Shown here in pieces: positions 51,876-60,516 of a stretch of DNA of 64,000 nucleotides. The notes beneath the pieces were generated by a model. It was not told the origin of the DNA and did not search any database. It was given only the letters and a program-made list of their open reading frames with translations. A program made the translations under genes and the position numbers. The stretch lies in assembly GCA_964586145.1 (NCBI GenBank), contig CAZPHH010000009.1, forward strand, positions 1 through 64,000, written 5' to 3'. Numbering within the stretch: position 1 is the first letter of the stretch; every line of letters starts with the position of its first letter. The stretch comes from JAFGJQ01 sp964586145. Lineage in GTDB: Bacteria > Planctomycetota > Phycisphaerae > UBA1845.

Positions 51876-52509
51876 AGCGGCTGCACATTTCCACGATCAG
51901 TTGCGTCTGCACCGCAGGCACCTGGGCGTCCTCGGGGCCGGGCAGCGCCACCACCTGCGCCTCCAGCCGGTTCACGTCCAGACTCAGCCACGGCTGCACC
52001 TGCGGCGTCCCCTCGCCGAGAGTCGCGCGGATGAACTTCTGACTGCTTTCCGTCGGCCGCGCGCCGATCTTGTCTCCCACGGACACCAGGTATCCCGGAC
52101 GGTTCACTTTGCGACCGTTCACGTGGATGTGACCGTGCCCGATGACCTGCCGCGCCGACCGGCGCGACGGGGCAAATCCCAGCTTATGCACGACGTTGTC
52201 CAAACGGCGCTCCACGGTGATCAGCAGCGCGTCGCCCGTGTTGATGCGGGCCCGCTCCGCCATCCGGAAGTACACCATGAATTGCCGCTCCAGAAGCCCG
52301 TAGTACCGTTTGAACTTCTGCTTCTCCCGAAGCCGCACGCCGTAGGAACTCGCCTGACGCCGCCGGCGGAACGCATGCATGCCCGGCGGGAAGTTCCGCC
52401 ACTGCCGCTCCAGCGGGCACTTGGCCGTCTCACAGCGCACACCCTTGAGGTGAAGCTTCTTGCCCTCTCGCCGACATTGCCGGCACGCCGGCCCCAGATA
52501 TCGTCCCAT
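51874..52509 (-). CDS. rpsD: 30S ribosomal protein S4
   Basis: 211 residues, primary 16S rRNA-binding protein. It is the zinc-binding form, CRQC (residues about 9-12) with CETAKC near 30. RINTGDALLITVERRLDNVVHKLGFAPSRRSARQVIGHGHIHVNGRKVNRPGYLVSVGD is the S4 domain. ATG at 52509; the frame is open upstream without homology. Confidence 0.96.
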   Translation of the reverse strand: MGRYLGPACRQCRREGKKLHLKGVRCETAKCPLERQWRNFPPGMHAFRRRRQASSYGVRLREKQKFKRYYGLLERQFMVYFRMAERARINTGDALLITVERRLDNVVHKLGFAPSRRSARQVIGHGHIHVNGRKVNRPGYLVSVGDKIGARPTESSQKFIRATLGEGTPQVQPWLSLDVNRLEAQVVALPGPEDAQVPAVQTQLIVEMCSR

Positions 52510-52583
52510 GACTGCTCGCCTGATCCAATCGTTCGTTTCCGTCCCGATTCCGCGGTCGGCACCCGGCCGCCGCGTGGACGGGC

Positions 52584-52970
52584 CTAGACCCGCCGCCGCT
52601 TCGCCGGTCGGCATCCATTGTGCGGCAAAGGAGTTACATCTTCAATAGACTGAATATTCATCCCCGCCGCCTGCAGGGCCGTGATCGCCGACTCACGGCC
52701 GGACCCCGGCCCCTTCACCCGGACCTCCAACTCCACGATGCCGTACTTCTTGGCCGCCTGGGCCGCCTGCTCCGCCGCACGCTGGGCCGCGAAGGGCGTG
52801 CTCTTGCGCGTCCCCTTGAATCCCACCGTGCCCGCGGACGACCAGCACAGCACCTCGCCGCTCAGGTCGGTGATGGTCACCATGGTGTTGTTGAACGTGG
52901 CCTTGATATGGGCGATCCCCCGGGCCACGCTACGACGCGTTTTTCGCTTGCCGGATGCCTTCTTAGCCAC
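52584..52970 (-). CDS. rpsK: 30S ribosomal protein S11
   Basis: 128 residues, platform protein. ARGIAHIKATFNNTMVTITDLSGEVLCWSSAGTVGFKGTRKSTPFAAQ and GPGSGRESAITALQAAGMNIQSIEDVTPLPHNGCR are conserved end to end. It starts with GTG inside the 3' end of rpsM (8-base overlap), using the AAGGAG within rpsM as ribosome binding site. Confidence 0.97.
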   Translation of the reverse strand: MAKKASGKRKTRRSVARGIAHIKATFNNTMVTITDLSGEVLCWSSAGTVGFKGTRKSTPFAAQRAAEQAAQAAKKYGIVELEVRVKGPGSGRESAITALQAAGMNIQSIEDVTPLPHNGCRPAKRRRV

Positions 52971-53352
52971 GATGCAACTCCTTCACACCCTTCTTGCCGG
53001 CCACCGTCTTGCGCGGGCCTTTTCGCGTTCGGGCGTTCGTTCGCGTCCGCTGCCCCCGGGTGGGCAGACCCCGGCGGTGCCGCATGCCCCGGTAGCACCG
53101 GATGTCCCGCAGACGCGCGATGTTCGCGTTGACGATCCGACGGAGCTGGCCTTCCACCTGGTAGTTCCGGTCGATCACCGACGCCACTCGCGAAATCTCG
53201 TCTTCGGTGAGGTTCTTCGCTCGCACCGCGGGGTCAATGCCGGCCTCCTTGCACACCTGCACGGCGGTATGCGGACCCACCCCGTAGATGTACGTCAGTG
53301 CGATCCGAAGCTGCTTGTCATTCGGAATGTCAACGCCTGCTACACGTGGCAC
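52963..53352 (-). CDS. rpsM: 30S ribosomal protein S13
   Basis: 129 residues, head protein contacting tRNA and the 50S subunit. PRVAGVDIPNDKQLRIALTYIYGVG and CYRGMRHRRGLPTRGQRTRTNARTRKG are diagnostic. GTG start at 53352 with GGAGACC upstream. The C-terminus overlaps rpsK. Confidence 0.97.
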   Translation of the reverse strand: MPRVAGVDIPNDKQLRIALTYIYGVGPHTAVQVCKEAGIDPAVRAKNLTEDEISRVASVIDRNYQVEGQLRRIVNANIARLRDIRCYRGMRHRRGLPTRGQRTRTNARTRKGPRKTVAGKKGVKELHRG

Positions 53353-53371
53353 GCCTGGTCTCCTTCGCCGG

Positions 53372-53485
53372 TCAACCCTGACGCTGCTTGTGACGCGGAT
53401 TCGTACAGATCACCCGCACCACACCCTTTCGCTTGACAATTCGGCAGTTCTCACAGATCCGCCGAACACTCGCTCGAACCTTCAT
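53372..53485 (-). CDS. rpmJ: 50S ribosomal protein L36
   Basis: 37 residues. It is the zinc-binding form (CENC, then VICTNPRHKQRQG with Cys and His). The ATG at 53485 lies within the stop region of map (ATGA, 53482-53485). The infA gene that commonly sits between map and rpmJ is absent. Confidence 0.96.
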   Translation of the reverse strand: MKVRASVRRICENCRIVKRKGVVRVICTNPRHKQRQG

Positions 53486-54333
53486 CTCGATCCCTGCCTT
53501 TCGACACCCGGCGACCACCCCGGCTCGGTCCGTCCGTCGCTCAGCACGTCCGAACCCGATGCAGTGACCGCAACGGTGTGCTCGAAATGCGCAGACGGCC
53601 TGCCGTCCCGCGTCACCACCGTCCAACTGTCCGACGTCGCCTTCGTCTCATGCGTTCCCAGGTTGACCATCGGTTCGATGGCCAGCACCAGGCCCGGCTC
53701 CAGCCGGAAATCCTCGCTACGGCGCTGCCCGTCCCAGTAGTTCGGGACCTTCGGCTCCTCGTGCATCTGCCGGCCGATCCCGTGCCCCACAAAATCCCGC
53801 ACGACCGACAGGTTCTGCCCCTCCACGTACGCCTGCATGGCCCGGGCCACCTCGCTCCAACAGCGGCCGGGCCGAATTTCCTGGACGGCCAGGGTCAGCG
53901 CCTCTTCGGTCACCCGCAACAGGTGCTCCGCTTCCGCCGACACTCGCCCGACGCCCAGCGTCACCGCGGCGTCGCCGCAGTATCCCTTCAGCCGCACGCC
54001 GCAATCGATGCTGACGATGTCTCCTTCGATCAGCACCCGGTCACCCGGAATGCCGTGGACAATCTGCTCGTTCACGCTGATGCACAGCGCCGCGGGGAAC
54101 GGGAAACGGGCCTGCGGATTGACCACCCCCTTGAACAGGGGCGCCGCCCCGCACTCCGCAATGATCTCCTCCGCATGCCGATTCAGGGCGCCCGTCACGA
54201 CGCCCGGCTTCACCAGCCCCCGCATCTCCTCCAGCACGCGGTACACCACCGCGTTCGCCCGACGCATCAACTCGATCTCTCGCCGGCTCTTCAGCACAAT
54301 CCCGCCGGGCACCGGTCGACTGCTTCCCATCAT
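53482..54333 (-). CDS. map: Methionine aminopeptidase, type I
   Basis: 283-residue metalloprotease that removes N-terminal Met from nascent chains. The five metal ligands are present: two Asp (SIDCGV, YCGDAAVT), His in FVGHGIGRQMHE, Glu in LAIEPM and Glu in HFEHTV. About 20 N-terminal and 25 C-terminal residues exceed the E. coli form. Start at 54333 (or the next ATG) with GGAG upstream. Between secY and rpmJ, its usual position. Confidence 0.96.
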   Translation of the reverse strand: MMGSSRPVPGGIVLKSRREIELMRRANAVVYRVLEEMRGLVKPGVVTGALNRHAEEIIAECGAAPLFKGVVNPQARFPFPAALCISVNEQIVHGIPGDRVLIEGDIVSIDCGVRLKGYCGDAAVTLGVGRVSAEAEHLLRVTEEALTLAVQEIRPGRCWSEVARAMQAYVEGQNLSVVRDFVGHGIGRQMHEEPKVPNYWDGQRRSEDFRLEPGLVLAIEPMVNLGTHETKATSDSWTVVTRDGRPSAHFEHTVAVTASGSDVLSDGRTEPGWSPGVERQGSR

Positions 54334-54399
54334 CTCCGCTTGCCTTCCGGTTCCGGACGCCGCGTCCGCAACCGCCCGCCGGCCGACATGGCCCGGCGA

Positions 54400-55770
54400 C
54401 TACCCCCGGCCTCCCTTGATCGTGCCCTCGCCACCCAGGAACCCCTGGTAGTTCCGCATGATGAGGTTTGCCTCGATCCGCTGCACCAAATCCAGGGCCA
54501 CGCTCACCACGATCAGCAGGCCCGTCCCGCCCAGGAACGCGGACACGAAGAACGGGATCTCGAGCCAGGCCGCCACCACGGTCGGAATGATCGCGATCAG
54601 GGCCAGGAAGCCCGCACCCACGTACGTGATCCGCCCCATCACCTTCTCCAGGTAGTCCGCGGTCCGCTTGCCGGGCCGCAGGCCCGGGATGAAGCTGCCG
54701 TAATCCCGCAGGTTGTTCGCCATCTCCTTGGGCTGGAACTGCACCGTGGTCCAGAAATACGCGAAGAAGTACACCATCGCCACGTACGTCACCACGTACA
54801 CATAACTGCCCGTGCTGAACCACACCGCCAGCTTGTTGAAGAACCCGCCCGCATACCAGACGCTGTGGAACCAGTTGAAGATCATCCGCGGGAAGATCAG
54901 CAACGAACTGGCGAAGATGATCGGCATCACGCCGCCGTGGTTCACCCGCAGCGGCAGATACTGCCGCTGCCCGCCGTACACCCGCCGACCCCGCGTCTGC
55001 TTAGCCTGCTGGATGGGAATCCGGCGCTGACCCTGCGTGATCAGAATGGCCCCCGCCACCACGGCCACAAACGCCACGATCAGGAACAGGATCTTCTGCG
55101 GCCCCATCGTGCCCGCCGCGCTCGCCGTCACGCGAAGGTCGGCGGTCTGTGCCACGTAGATCACGGCCATCGGCATGTTGGCGAGAATCCCCGCCATGAT
55201 GATCAGGGAAATCCCGTTGCCGATCCCGTACTCGTCGATCTGCTCCCCCAGCCACATCAGGAACACGGTCCCGGTGGTCAGGGCCGCCACCGCGACCAGA
55301 AGGTAGAACGGACTCTCGCGAAAGTCCGCGTAGATGAAACTCTGCTGCCCCGTTCCGGACCGCAGGAACTTCAGCCAGATGATGGCCTGAATCACGCAGA
55401 GAAGCACCGTGGCGTACCGCGTGTACTCCTGGATCTTCTTGCGCCCGGACTCGCCTTCGCGCTGCAGTTTCTCCAGGGCCGGCACCACCGTGACCAGAAG
55501 CTGGAAAATAATGGACGCCGAGATGTAGGGCATGATGCCCAGCCCGAAGATCGTGCTCTGGCTCAGGTTTCCGCCCGTGAAGATGGCGAAGTACTGCGCC
55601 AGTTCTCCCAGCGGCCCGCCCCCTTCGGCGATGGAACTCATCGCCTCCTGGTTCACGCCCGGAAGGGGCACGGCGAACCCCAGCCGATAGATCATGAGCA
55701 GACCCAGAGTGAAGAGCAGCTTGTTCCGCAACTCCGGGATCTTGAAGATGTTGATGAATGTTCGGAACAT
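54400..55770 (-). CDS. secY: Protein translocase subunit SecY
   Basis: 456 residues, the ten-helix channel of the Sec translocon. RNKLLFTLGLLMIYRLGFAVPLPGVN (helix 1), the SQSTIFGLGIMPYISASIIFQLL plug/helix 2 region, IDEYGIGNGISLIIMAGI, and the cytosolic loop FWTTVQFQPKEMANNLRDYGSFIPGLRPGKRT are recognisable. It follows rplO and precedes map. Confidence 0.97.
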   Translation of the reverse strand: MFRTFINIFKIPELRNKLLFTLGLLMIYRLGFAVPLPGVNQEAMSSIAEGGGPLGELAQYFAIFTGGNLSQSTIFGLGIMPYISASIIFQLLVTVVPALEKLQREGESGRKKIQEYTRYATVLLCVIQAIIWLKFLRSGTGQQSFIYADFRESPFYLLVAVAALTTGTVFLMWLGEQIDEYGIGNGISLIIMAGILANMPMAVIYVAQTADLRVTASAAGTMGPQKILFLIVAFVAVVAGAILITQGQRRIPIQQAKQTRGRRVYGGQRQYLPLRVNHGGVMPIIFASSLLIFPRMIFNWFHSVWYAGGFFNKLAVWFSTGSYVYVVTYVAMVYFFAYFWTTVQFQPKEMANNLRDYGSFIPGLRPGKRTADYLEKVMGRITYVGAGFLALIAIIPTVVAAWLEIPFFVSAFLGGTGLLIVVSVALDLVQRIEANLIMRNYQGFLGGEGTIKGGRG

Positions 55771-55829
55771 GGCCTCCCACGTCCTGCCGACCCGCCGGCC
55801 GGCCTGATCCGGGCCCTACGGCCCACCCT

Positions 55830-56276
55830 TCAGACCACGCGGGCCTCGCCGCCCGCCGCGGCAATGCTCTCCGTCGCCTTCCGGCTGAACCGGGCCGCTT
55901 CGACCGTCAACTTCTTGCTCAGGGCGCCGTCGCCCAGCACCTTCACCGGCTGCTGCTTGCTGCGGACCAGCCGGGCATCGATCAGGGCCTGAAGATTCAC
56001 CACGTCCCCCGAAGAGAACCGCTCCTCCAGGTCCTTGAGATTCACCACGCTGTACCGCGTCCCGAACTTGACGTTGCTGAAGCCCCGCTTGGGAATCCGC
56101 CGGAACAGGGGCATCTGCCCGCCTTCCGCGAACCCGCGGTTCCGCCAGCCCGCCCGAGACCCGCATCCCTTGTGCCCACGGGTCGCGGTCTTCCCGCGTC
56201 CGCTGCCCGGACCCCGCCCGATCCGCTTGCGACGGCGGTGAGCGCCGGCCTGACGCGTGATGTCCGTGATATTCAT
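55830..56276 (-). CDS. rplO: 50S ribosomal protein L15
   Basis: 148 residues. RKRIGRGPGSGRGKTATRGHKGCGSRAG is the conserved Gly/Arg-rich arm; FRRIPKRGFSNVKFGTRYSVVNLKDLEERF follows. Only four bases separate it from rpsE, so rpmD (L30), normally between them, is absent. Confidence 0.96.
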   Translation of the reverse strand: MNITDITRQAGAHRRRKRIGRGPGSGRGKTATRGHKGCGSRAGWRNRGFAEGGQMPLFRRIPKRGFSNVKFGTRYSVVNLKDLEERFSSGDVVNLQALIDARLVRSKQQPVKVLGDGALSKKLTVEAARFSRKATESIAAAGGEARVV

Positions 56277-56280
56277 GATT

Positions 56281-56790
56281 CTACGCCTGCCCGGCCAGCG
56301 TCACGCCTCGATTGCGCGCGATGGCCTCCCGATCGTACAGCCCGTCCAGCGCGGCAAACGCCGCTCGAACGAGGTTCTTCGGGCTGTTCGACCCGTAACT
56401 CTTCGTCAGTACGTCCTTCACGCCGGCCAGCTCCAGAACCGGCCGGACGCTGCCACCGGCGATCACACCCGTGCCCTCCGACGCCGGCAACAGGATCACC
56501 TTGCTCGCGCCGAACCGACCCCAGATGCGATGCGGAAGCGTGCCGCCCTGGAGCTTCACCCGGATCATGCCTTTGTGCGCGATCTTGCGAGCCTTGTCCA
56601 CGGCGGACGGCACTTCCGGGGCCTTGCCATAGCCGATCCCCACCCGGCCGTTCCGATCGCCCACCACCACCAGGGCCGCGAAACTGAACCGCCGACCGCC
56701 CTTGACCACCGTCGCGCAGCGGTAGATCTTGACGACCTCCTCCTCAAATTCCGACTCTTCCCGTGGAAAGAATGCTTGCGACATACTCAT
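56281..56790 (-). CDS. rpsE: 30S ribosomal protein S5
   Basis: 169 residues. VVKIYRCATVVKGGRRFSFAALVVVGDRNGRVGIGYGKAPEVPSAVDKA is the double-stranded RNA-binding-like domain; ASEGTGVIAGGSVRPVLELAGVKDVLTKSYGSNSPKN follows. It influences decoding accuracy. Good start at 56790. Confidence 0.97.
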   Translation of the reverse strand: MSMSQAFFPREESEFEEEVVKIYRCATVVKGGRRFSFAALVVVGDRNGRVGIGYGKAPEVPSAVDKARKIAHKGMIRVKLQGGTLPHRIWGRFGASKVILLPASEGTGVIAGGSVRPVLELAGVKDVLTKSYGSNSPKNLVRAAFAALDGLYDREAIARNRGVTLAGQA

Positions 56791-56797
56791 TCCCTTT

Positions 56798-56828
56798 GCG
56801 GGACCGCTGGCCGGCCGGCCCGTCCCGC
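56798..56828. repeat. Inverted repeat between rplR and rpsE
   Basis: GCGGGAC (56798-56804) pairs with GTCCCGC (56822-56828), and the loop itself contains the self-complementary GGCCGGCC. It fills most of the 43-base spacer upstream of rpsE. No T run. Confidence 0.45.
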
Positions 56829-56833
56829 CGCGG

Positions 56834-57202
56834 TCAGAACTTCAGCCCGGCCTCCCGGGCCGCGTCGGCCAGGGCCTTGATGCGGCCGTGAAACTTGTAT
56901 CCGTTGCGGTCAAAGCACACCTGTGCGATCCCGGCCGACGCCGCCCGCTCCGCGAGCGTCTTGCCGACCGCCTTGGCCGCGTCGATGTTGCCACCGTACG
57001 TTACGCTCGTCCGCAGGTCCTTGCCCTGCGTACTGGCGGCGCAAAGCGTGACGCCTCGCTGGTCGTCCACGATTTGCGCGTAAATGTTCTTCAGGCTGCG
57101 AAACACCGTCAGCCGCGGCTTCTGGGCCGTGCCGAAGACCGACTTCCGCACGCGATGCTTGCGCCGCACCCGCCGAACCTGCTTGATTTTTTCCGCTCTC
57201 AT
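56834..57202 (-). CDS. rplR: 50S ribosomal protein L18
   Basis: 122 residues, binds 5S rRNA. RRKHRVRKSVFGTAQKPRLTVFRSLKNIYAQIVDD, LRTSVTYGGNIDAAKAVGKTLAERA and VCFDRNGYKFHGRIKALADAAREAGL are conserved. The N-terminal arm is basic as usual. Confidence 0.96.
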   Translation of the reverse strand: MRAEKIKQVRRVRRKHRVRKSVFGTAQKPRLTVFRSLKNIYAQIVDDQRGVTLCAASTQGKDLRTSVTYGGNIDAAKAVGKTLAERAASAGIAQVCFDRNGYKFHGRIKALADAAREAGLKF

Positions 57203-57297
57203 GGCCTGCTTCGTCTTCCGTCAACCCCACAACCCAACCCCACTGAGGGTCGCCCCGCGGCCGACCGACGCGGTCGACCCCGGTTCAGGCCGCCCGG

Positions 57298-57897
57298 CTA
57301 GCCGCCGCCGCTGGCAAACGCCTTGCCCTGCTTGCGGCGCACCTGCTCGCCCTGGTACCGAATGCCCTTGCCCTTGTACGGCTCCGCCTTGCGGATCATC
57401 CGCACGTCTGCACAGAAAGAGCCGACCAGTTGCTTGTCGATGCCCCGCACCACGAACTTCGCCGGCTCCATCTCGCCGCGGGCCGCCTTCACCTCCACGG
57501 TCACGTCCAGGCCCTTGGGCACCGGGATCTCGAACTGGGCCTTGTTCTTGCCGCCGCGGCCCATGAATCCGCAGTTCAGGTGCAGCTTGCCGCCCACCAG
57601 GTCACAGCCGTAGCCGGTCCCGTAAATCTCCAAACGCCGTTCGTACCCCTGCGTCACCCCGACCACCATGTTCTGCAGCAGGGCCCGCGTCAGCCCGTGA
57701 AGGGCGCGTTGCTGCTTGGTGTCGGCCTCCCGCTCGACGCAGATTCTCTTTTCGGCCGCATCCACCGTCACGGAAATCCCTGCCGGGAACGTGTGGCAAA
57801 GCGACCCCTTGCCGGACGACACGGTTACCGTGCGTCCGCTGACCTTCACATCCACCCCGCTCGGCACAGGGATGGGTTTCTTGCCGACTCGAGACAT
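57298..57897 (-). CDS. rplF: 50S ribosomal protein L6
   Basis: 199 residues, about 20 more than E. coli. SRVGKKPIPVPSGVDVKVSGRTVTVSSGKGSL starts the first domain, GYERRLEIYGTGYGCDLVGGKLHLNCGF links the two, and IRKAEPYKGKGIRYQGEQVRRKQGKAF is the signature tail. ATG at 57897. Confidence 0.96.
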   Translation of the reverse strand: MSRVGKKPIPVPSGVDVKVSGRTVTVSSGKGSLCHTFPAGISVTVDAAEKRICVEREADTKQQRALHGLTRALLQNMVVGVTQGYERRLEIYGTGYGCDLVGGKLHLNCGFMGRGGKNKAQFEIPVPKGLDVTVEVKAARGEMEPAKFVVRGIDKQLVGSFCADVRMIRKAEPYKGKGIRYQGEQVRRKQGKAFASGGG

Positions 57898-57949
57898 CGT
57901 CTTCTCATCCTCCGGGCCCGGGGCCGTAGACGCCGCCGGACGCACCCGG

Positions 57950-58345
57950 TCAGTACACCGTGCAGATCAACTCGCCGCCCACTTTCCGTTCGCGGCACGC
58001 GCGGTCGCTCAGCACCCCCTGGCTGGTGGAAATGATCGCAATTCCCAGCCCGTCCATCACGCTCGGCAGGGCCTCGACGCCGGAATACATGCGCCGTCCC
58101 GGCTTGGAGGCGCGGCGAATGGCGTGGATCACGTCCTCTCCGTTCGGACCGTACCTCAGGTCCATCCGCAGCAGGTTCTGCCGGGTGTCGGCGATCACGT
58201 CGTACGACTCGATGAACCCTTCGTCCCGCAGCACCTGGGCAATCCCCACTTTCAGCTTGGACGAAGGCACCGTCACCTGCTTCCGGCGGATGCGTGCGGC
58301 GTTGCGAATCCGGGTCAGCATGTCGGCTATGGGGTCACTCCACAT
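57950..58345 (-). CDS. rpsH: 30S ribosomal protein S8
   Basis: 131 residues, 16S central-domain binder; in E. coli it represses the spc operon. SDPIADMLTRIRNAARIRRKQVTVPSSKLKVGIAQVLRDEGFI and ISTSQGVLSDRACRERKVGGELICTVY are conserved. A 10-bp inverted repeat lies upstream in the rpsN-rpsH spacer. Confidence 0.96.
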   Translation of the reverse strand: MWSDPIADMLTRIRNAARIRRKQVTVPSSKLKVGIAQVLRDEGFIESYDVIADTRQNLLRMDLRYGPNGEDVIHAIRRASKPGRRMYSGVEALPSVMDGLGIAIISTSQGVLSDRACRERKVGGELICTVY

Positions 58346-58407
58346 CCGATCGTCACCTCACTTGCGTCTCTCCGAGGGCCCGCGGCCCGACGCCGCCGCC
58401 CTCCGTC

Positions 58408-58432
58408 GTCCGCCCGTATCCGACGGGCGGAC
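58408..58432. repeat. Perfect 10-bp inverted repeat between rpsN and rpsH
   Basis: GTCCGCCCGT (58408-58417), loop ATCCG, ACGGGCGGAC (58423-58432). It sits ten bases after the rpsN stop on the transcribed (minus) strand and has no T run. It could stabilise or process the mRNA, or take part in S8 autoregulation. Confidence 0.6.
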
Positions 58433-58441
58433 TCCAGGTCG

Positions 58442-58627
58442 CTACCAACTCGCCTTCCGCATCCCCGGGATCTTGCCCTCATGGGCCAGCGACCGCAGGC
58501 AGATGCGACAAATCCGGAACTTGCGGTACACCGCCCGCGAGCGGCCGCACAACTGACACCGTCGAATGATTCGAACGCGGTACTTCGGCGTCCGACTCGC
58601 CTTGTTCATCCAGGCCTTGGTCGCCAT
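58442..58627 (-). CDS. rpsN: 30S ribosomal protein S14, zinc-binding type
   Basis: 61 residues, the short Zn-ribbon form (S14p type Z): CQLCGRSRAVYRKFRICRICLRSLAHEG with CxxC and CxxC. ATG at 58627. Only three bases separate it from rplE. Confidence 0.97.
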   Translation of the reverse strand: MATKAWMNKASRTPKYRVRIIRRCQLCGRSRAVYRKFRICRICLRSLAHEGKIPGMRKASW

Positions 58628-58630
58628 GCG

Positions 58631-59185
58631 CTACTCCTGACCGCCCGTCCGGCGGAACGGCATTCCCAGCTTCGCCAGCAGCCCCCTCGCCTGTTCATCC
58701 GTGGTGGCGGAGGTCACCAGCGTGATGTTCATTCCCTGGGGATACTCCACTTTGTTGATGTCGATCTCCGGAAACACGGACTGGTCCGCGATCCCCAGTG
58801 AGTAATTGCCCCGGCCGTCAAACGCATCCGGGCTCAGGCCGCGGAAGTCACGCATCCGCGGGATGGCCAGGTTGATCAGCCGGTCGACGAACTCATACAT
58901 CCGCCGACCCCGCAGAGTCACCTTCAGGCCGATCTCATACCCGGTGCGGAGCTTGAAGTTCGAAACGCTCTTGCGGGCCCGGCAGATCGCCGCCTTCTGA
59001 CCCGTGATCTTGGAAAGATCATCCGCCGCCGCCGGCAGCCGCTTCTTGTCCTGCAGGGCCTTGCCCAGCCCCATGGACACAATCACCTTCCGAAGGCGCG
59101 GCACCGCCAGCTCGTTTTGGATCCCGAAATCCTCCCGCAACGAAGGGAGAATCTCCGTCTTGTATTGCTCGAGTAGTCTCGCCAT
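58631..59185 (-). CDS. rplE: 50S ribosomal protein L5
   Basis: 184 residues, binds 5S rRNA and the P-site tRNA. VPRLRKVIVSMGLGKALQDK, SKITGQKAAICRARKSVSNFKLR and FPEIDINKVEYPQGMNITLVTSATTDEQARGLLAKLGMPF match. ATG at 59185 is used; GTG directly before it (59188) is an alternative. Confidence 0.97.
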   Translation of the reverse strand: MARLLEQYKTEILPSLREDFGIQNELAVPRLRKVIVSMGLGKALQDKKRLPAAADDLSKITGQKAAICRARKSVSNFKLRTGYEIGLKVTLRGRRMYEFVDRLINLAIPRMRDFRGLSPDAFDGRGNYSLGIADQSVFPEIDINKVEYPQGMNITLVTSATTDEQARGLLAKLGMPFRRTGGQE

Positions 59186-59249
59186 CACCTACCGTCACGC
59201 TTTCCGTCGGCCGCCCGCATCCGGGCCGGGCCGCCCGTCACAGTCCTCC

Positions 59250-59603
59250 CTATGCCTGCTCCGCCTTGCGCAGCGAGTCCAGCACGTTGCCGTCCTGCGT
59301 CACCCGCCTCTTGGCGATCACCTTGCCGGCGCTGTTTCGATCCACCTCAAAGTGGATCCGGCGACCCCGGCCCGCCTTCGGGTCGTACGGCAGCACGTTG
59401 GACAGGTGGATCGGGGCCTCCTTCTGCAGGCGGCCGCCCTGCGGGTTCCGGCGGGTGGGCCGAACGTGGCGGTACACCATGTTCACGCCCTCCACCACCA
59501 CCCGGTCGCGGTCGTAATCGATCCGCAACACTTTGCCCCGCGCTCCCTTGTGAGCGCCGGCGATCACCTCGACCACCTGATCCCTGCGAATGCGACGCGC
59601 CAT
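59250..59603 (-). CDS. rplX: 50S ribosomal protein L24
   Basis: 117 residues, assembly initiator. KOW motif QVVEVIAGAHKGARGKVLRIDYDRDRVVVEGVNMVYRHVRPT, then GGRLQKEAPIHLSNVLPYDPKAGRGRRI. ATG at 59603. Order rplN-rplX-rplE is standard. Confidence 0.96.
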   Translation of the reverse strand: MARRIRRDQVVEVIAGAHKGARGKVLRIDYDRDRVVVEGVNMVYRHVRPTRRNPQGGRLQKEAPIHLSNVLPYDPKAGRGRRIHFEVDRNSAGKVIAKRRVTQDGNVLDSLRKAEQA

Positions 59604-59659
59604 GGTTCGCCTTCCTGTCCGCGTTCTCCACAAACCGTCCCGGCCGGACCGGCTTTCGA

Positions 59660-60079
59660 TCAGACCACCTCGTCGGCCAGGGAGATAATCTTCATGTACC
59701 CCCGCTCGCGCAGCTCCCGGGCCACCGCCCCGAAAATGCGCGTGCCGCGGGGATCGTTGTTGTTGTCCAGCAGCACCACGGCGTTCGTGTCAAACCGCAC
59801 GTAGCTCCCGTCCGGTCGACACGTGGGCTTGCACGTCCGCACCACCACCGCCCGCGCCTTGCGCCGGGTCGATCGCTCCTTCCGCGTGGCGCCGCCCGCG
59901 AAATCACTATTGGGAAGCGCCTTCTTCACCGCCACCAGCACGATGTCGCCCACTTCCGCACGCTTCAGACGATACTTGCCGTGGCGGGCCGTGCTGCCCT
60001 TGCCAAGCACGGCGATCACCTGGGCCTGTTTCGCCCCGGTGTTGTCGGCCACGTCCACCATGGTCTGCAACTGGATCAT
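59660..60079 (-). CDS. rplN: 50S ribosomal protein L14
   Basis: 139 residues versus 122 in E. coli. MIQLQTMVDVADNTGAKQAQVIAVLG and SYVRFDTNAVVLLDNNNDPRGTRIFGAVARELRERGYMKIISLADEV are conserved. About 15 extra residues (near NSDFAGGATRKERSTRRK) are inserted in the middle. Confidence 0.96.
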   Translation of the reverse strand: MIQLQTMVDVADNTGAKQAQVIAVLGKGSTARHGKYRLKRAEVGDIVLVAVKKALPNSDFAGGATRKERSTRRKARAVVVRTCKPTCRPDGSYVRFDTNAVVLLDNNNDPRGTRIFGAVARELRERGYMKIISLADEVV

Positions 60080-60171
60080 CGATCACCTGCGCTCACGCTG
60101 CGCCGCTTCGGCGGCATCCCGTCCGCCCGCCTCGGGGCGGCCCCGCCGTCTCCCGGCCCGCGGTCCGGGGC

Positions 60172-60459
60172 CTACAGAACCTTGACCAGCCGCCAGCTCT
60201 TCGTCTTCGATACCGGACGACAGGCCGCCACCTCCACCCGATCACCCACGTGGGCCTCGTTCTTTTCGTCGTGTACGTGCAGCCGGGTCCGCCGCCGCAT
60301 GTACTTGCCGTACTTGGCGTGTTGGGTCAGGTGCATGCACTCCACGACGATGGTCTTGTCGCCCTGGTCCGAGGCCACCACGCCGCGCCGCACCGCCCGC
60401 GCCCGTCGTCCCGATGACTTCTCGCTTCCCGTATCGCTGCTCGTCTCTGCTGGCGTCAT
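60172..60459 (-). CDS. rpsQ: 30S ribosomal protein S17
   Basis: 95 residues. RRGVVASDQGDKTIVVECMHLTQHAKYGKYMRRRTRLHVHDEKNEAHVGDRVEVAACRPVSKTKSWRLVKVL is the OB-fold, preceded by a polar 20-residue extension rich in Thr and Ser. Order rpmC-rpsQ-rplN is standard. Confidence 0.96.
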   Translation of the reverse strand: MTPAETSSDTGSEKSSGRRARAVRRGVVASDQGDKTIVVECMHLTQHAKYGKYMRRRTRLHVHDEKNEAHVGDRVEVAACRPVSKTKSWRLVKVL

Positions 60460-60516
60460 GCCGCTGCTCGTCCTTTCCGAATCACGCCGCGGTCACCCAC
60501 CCGGCAACGTCCGAAC

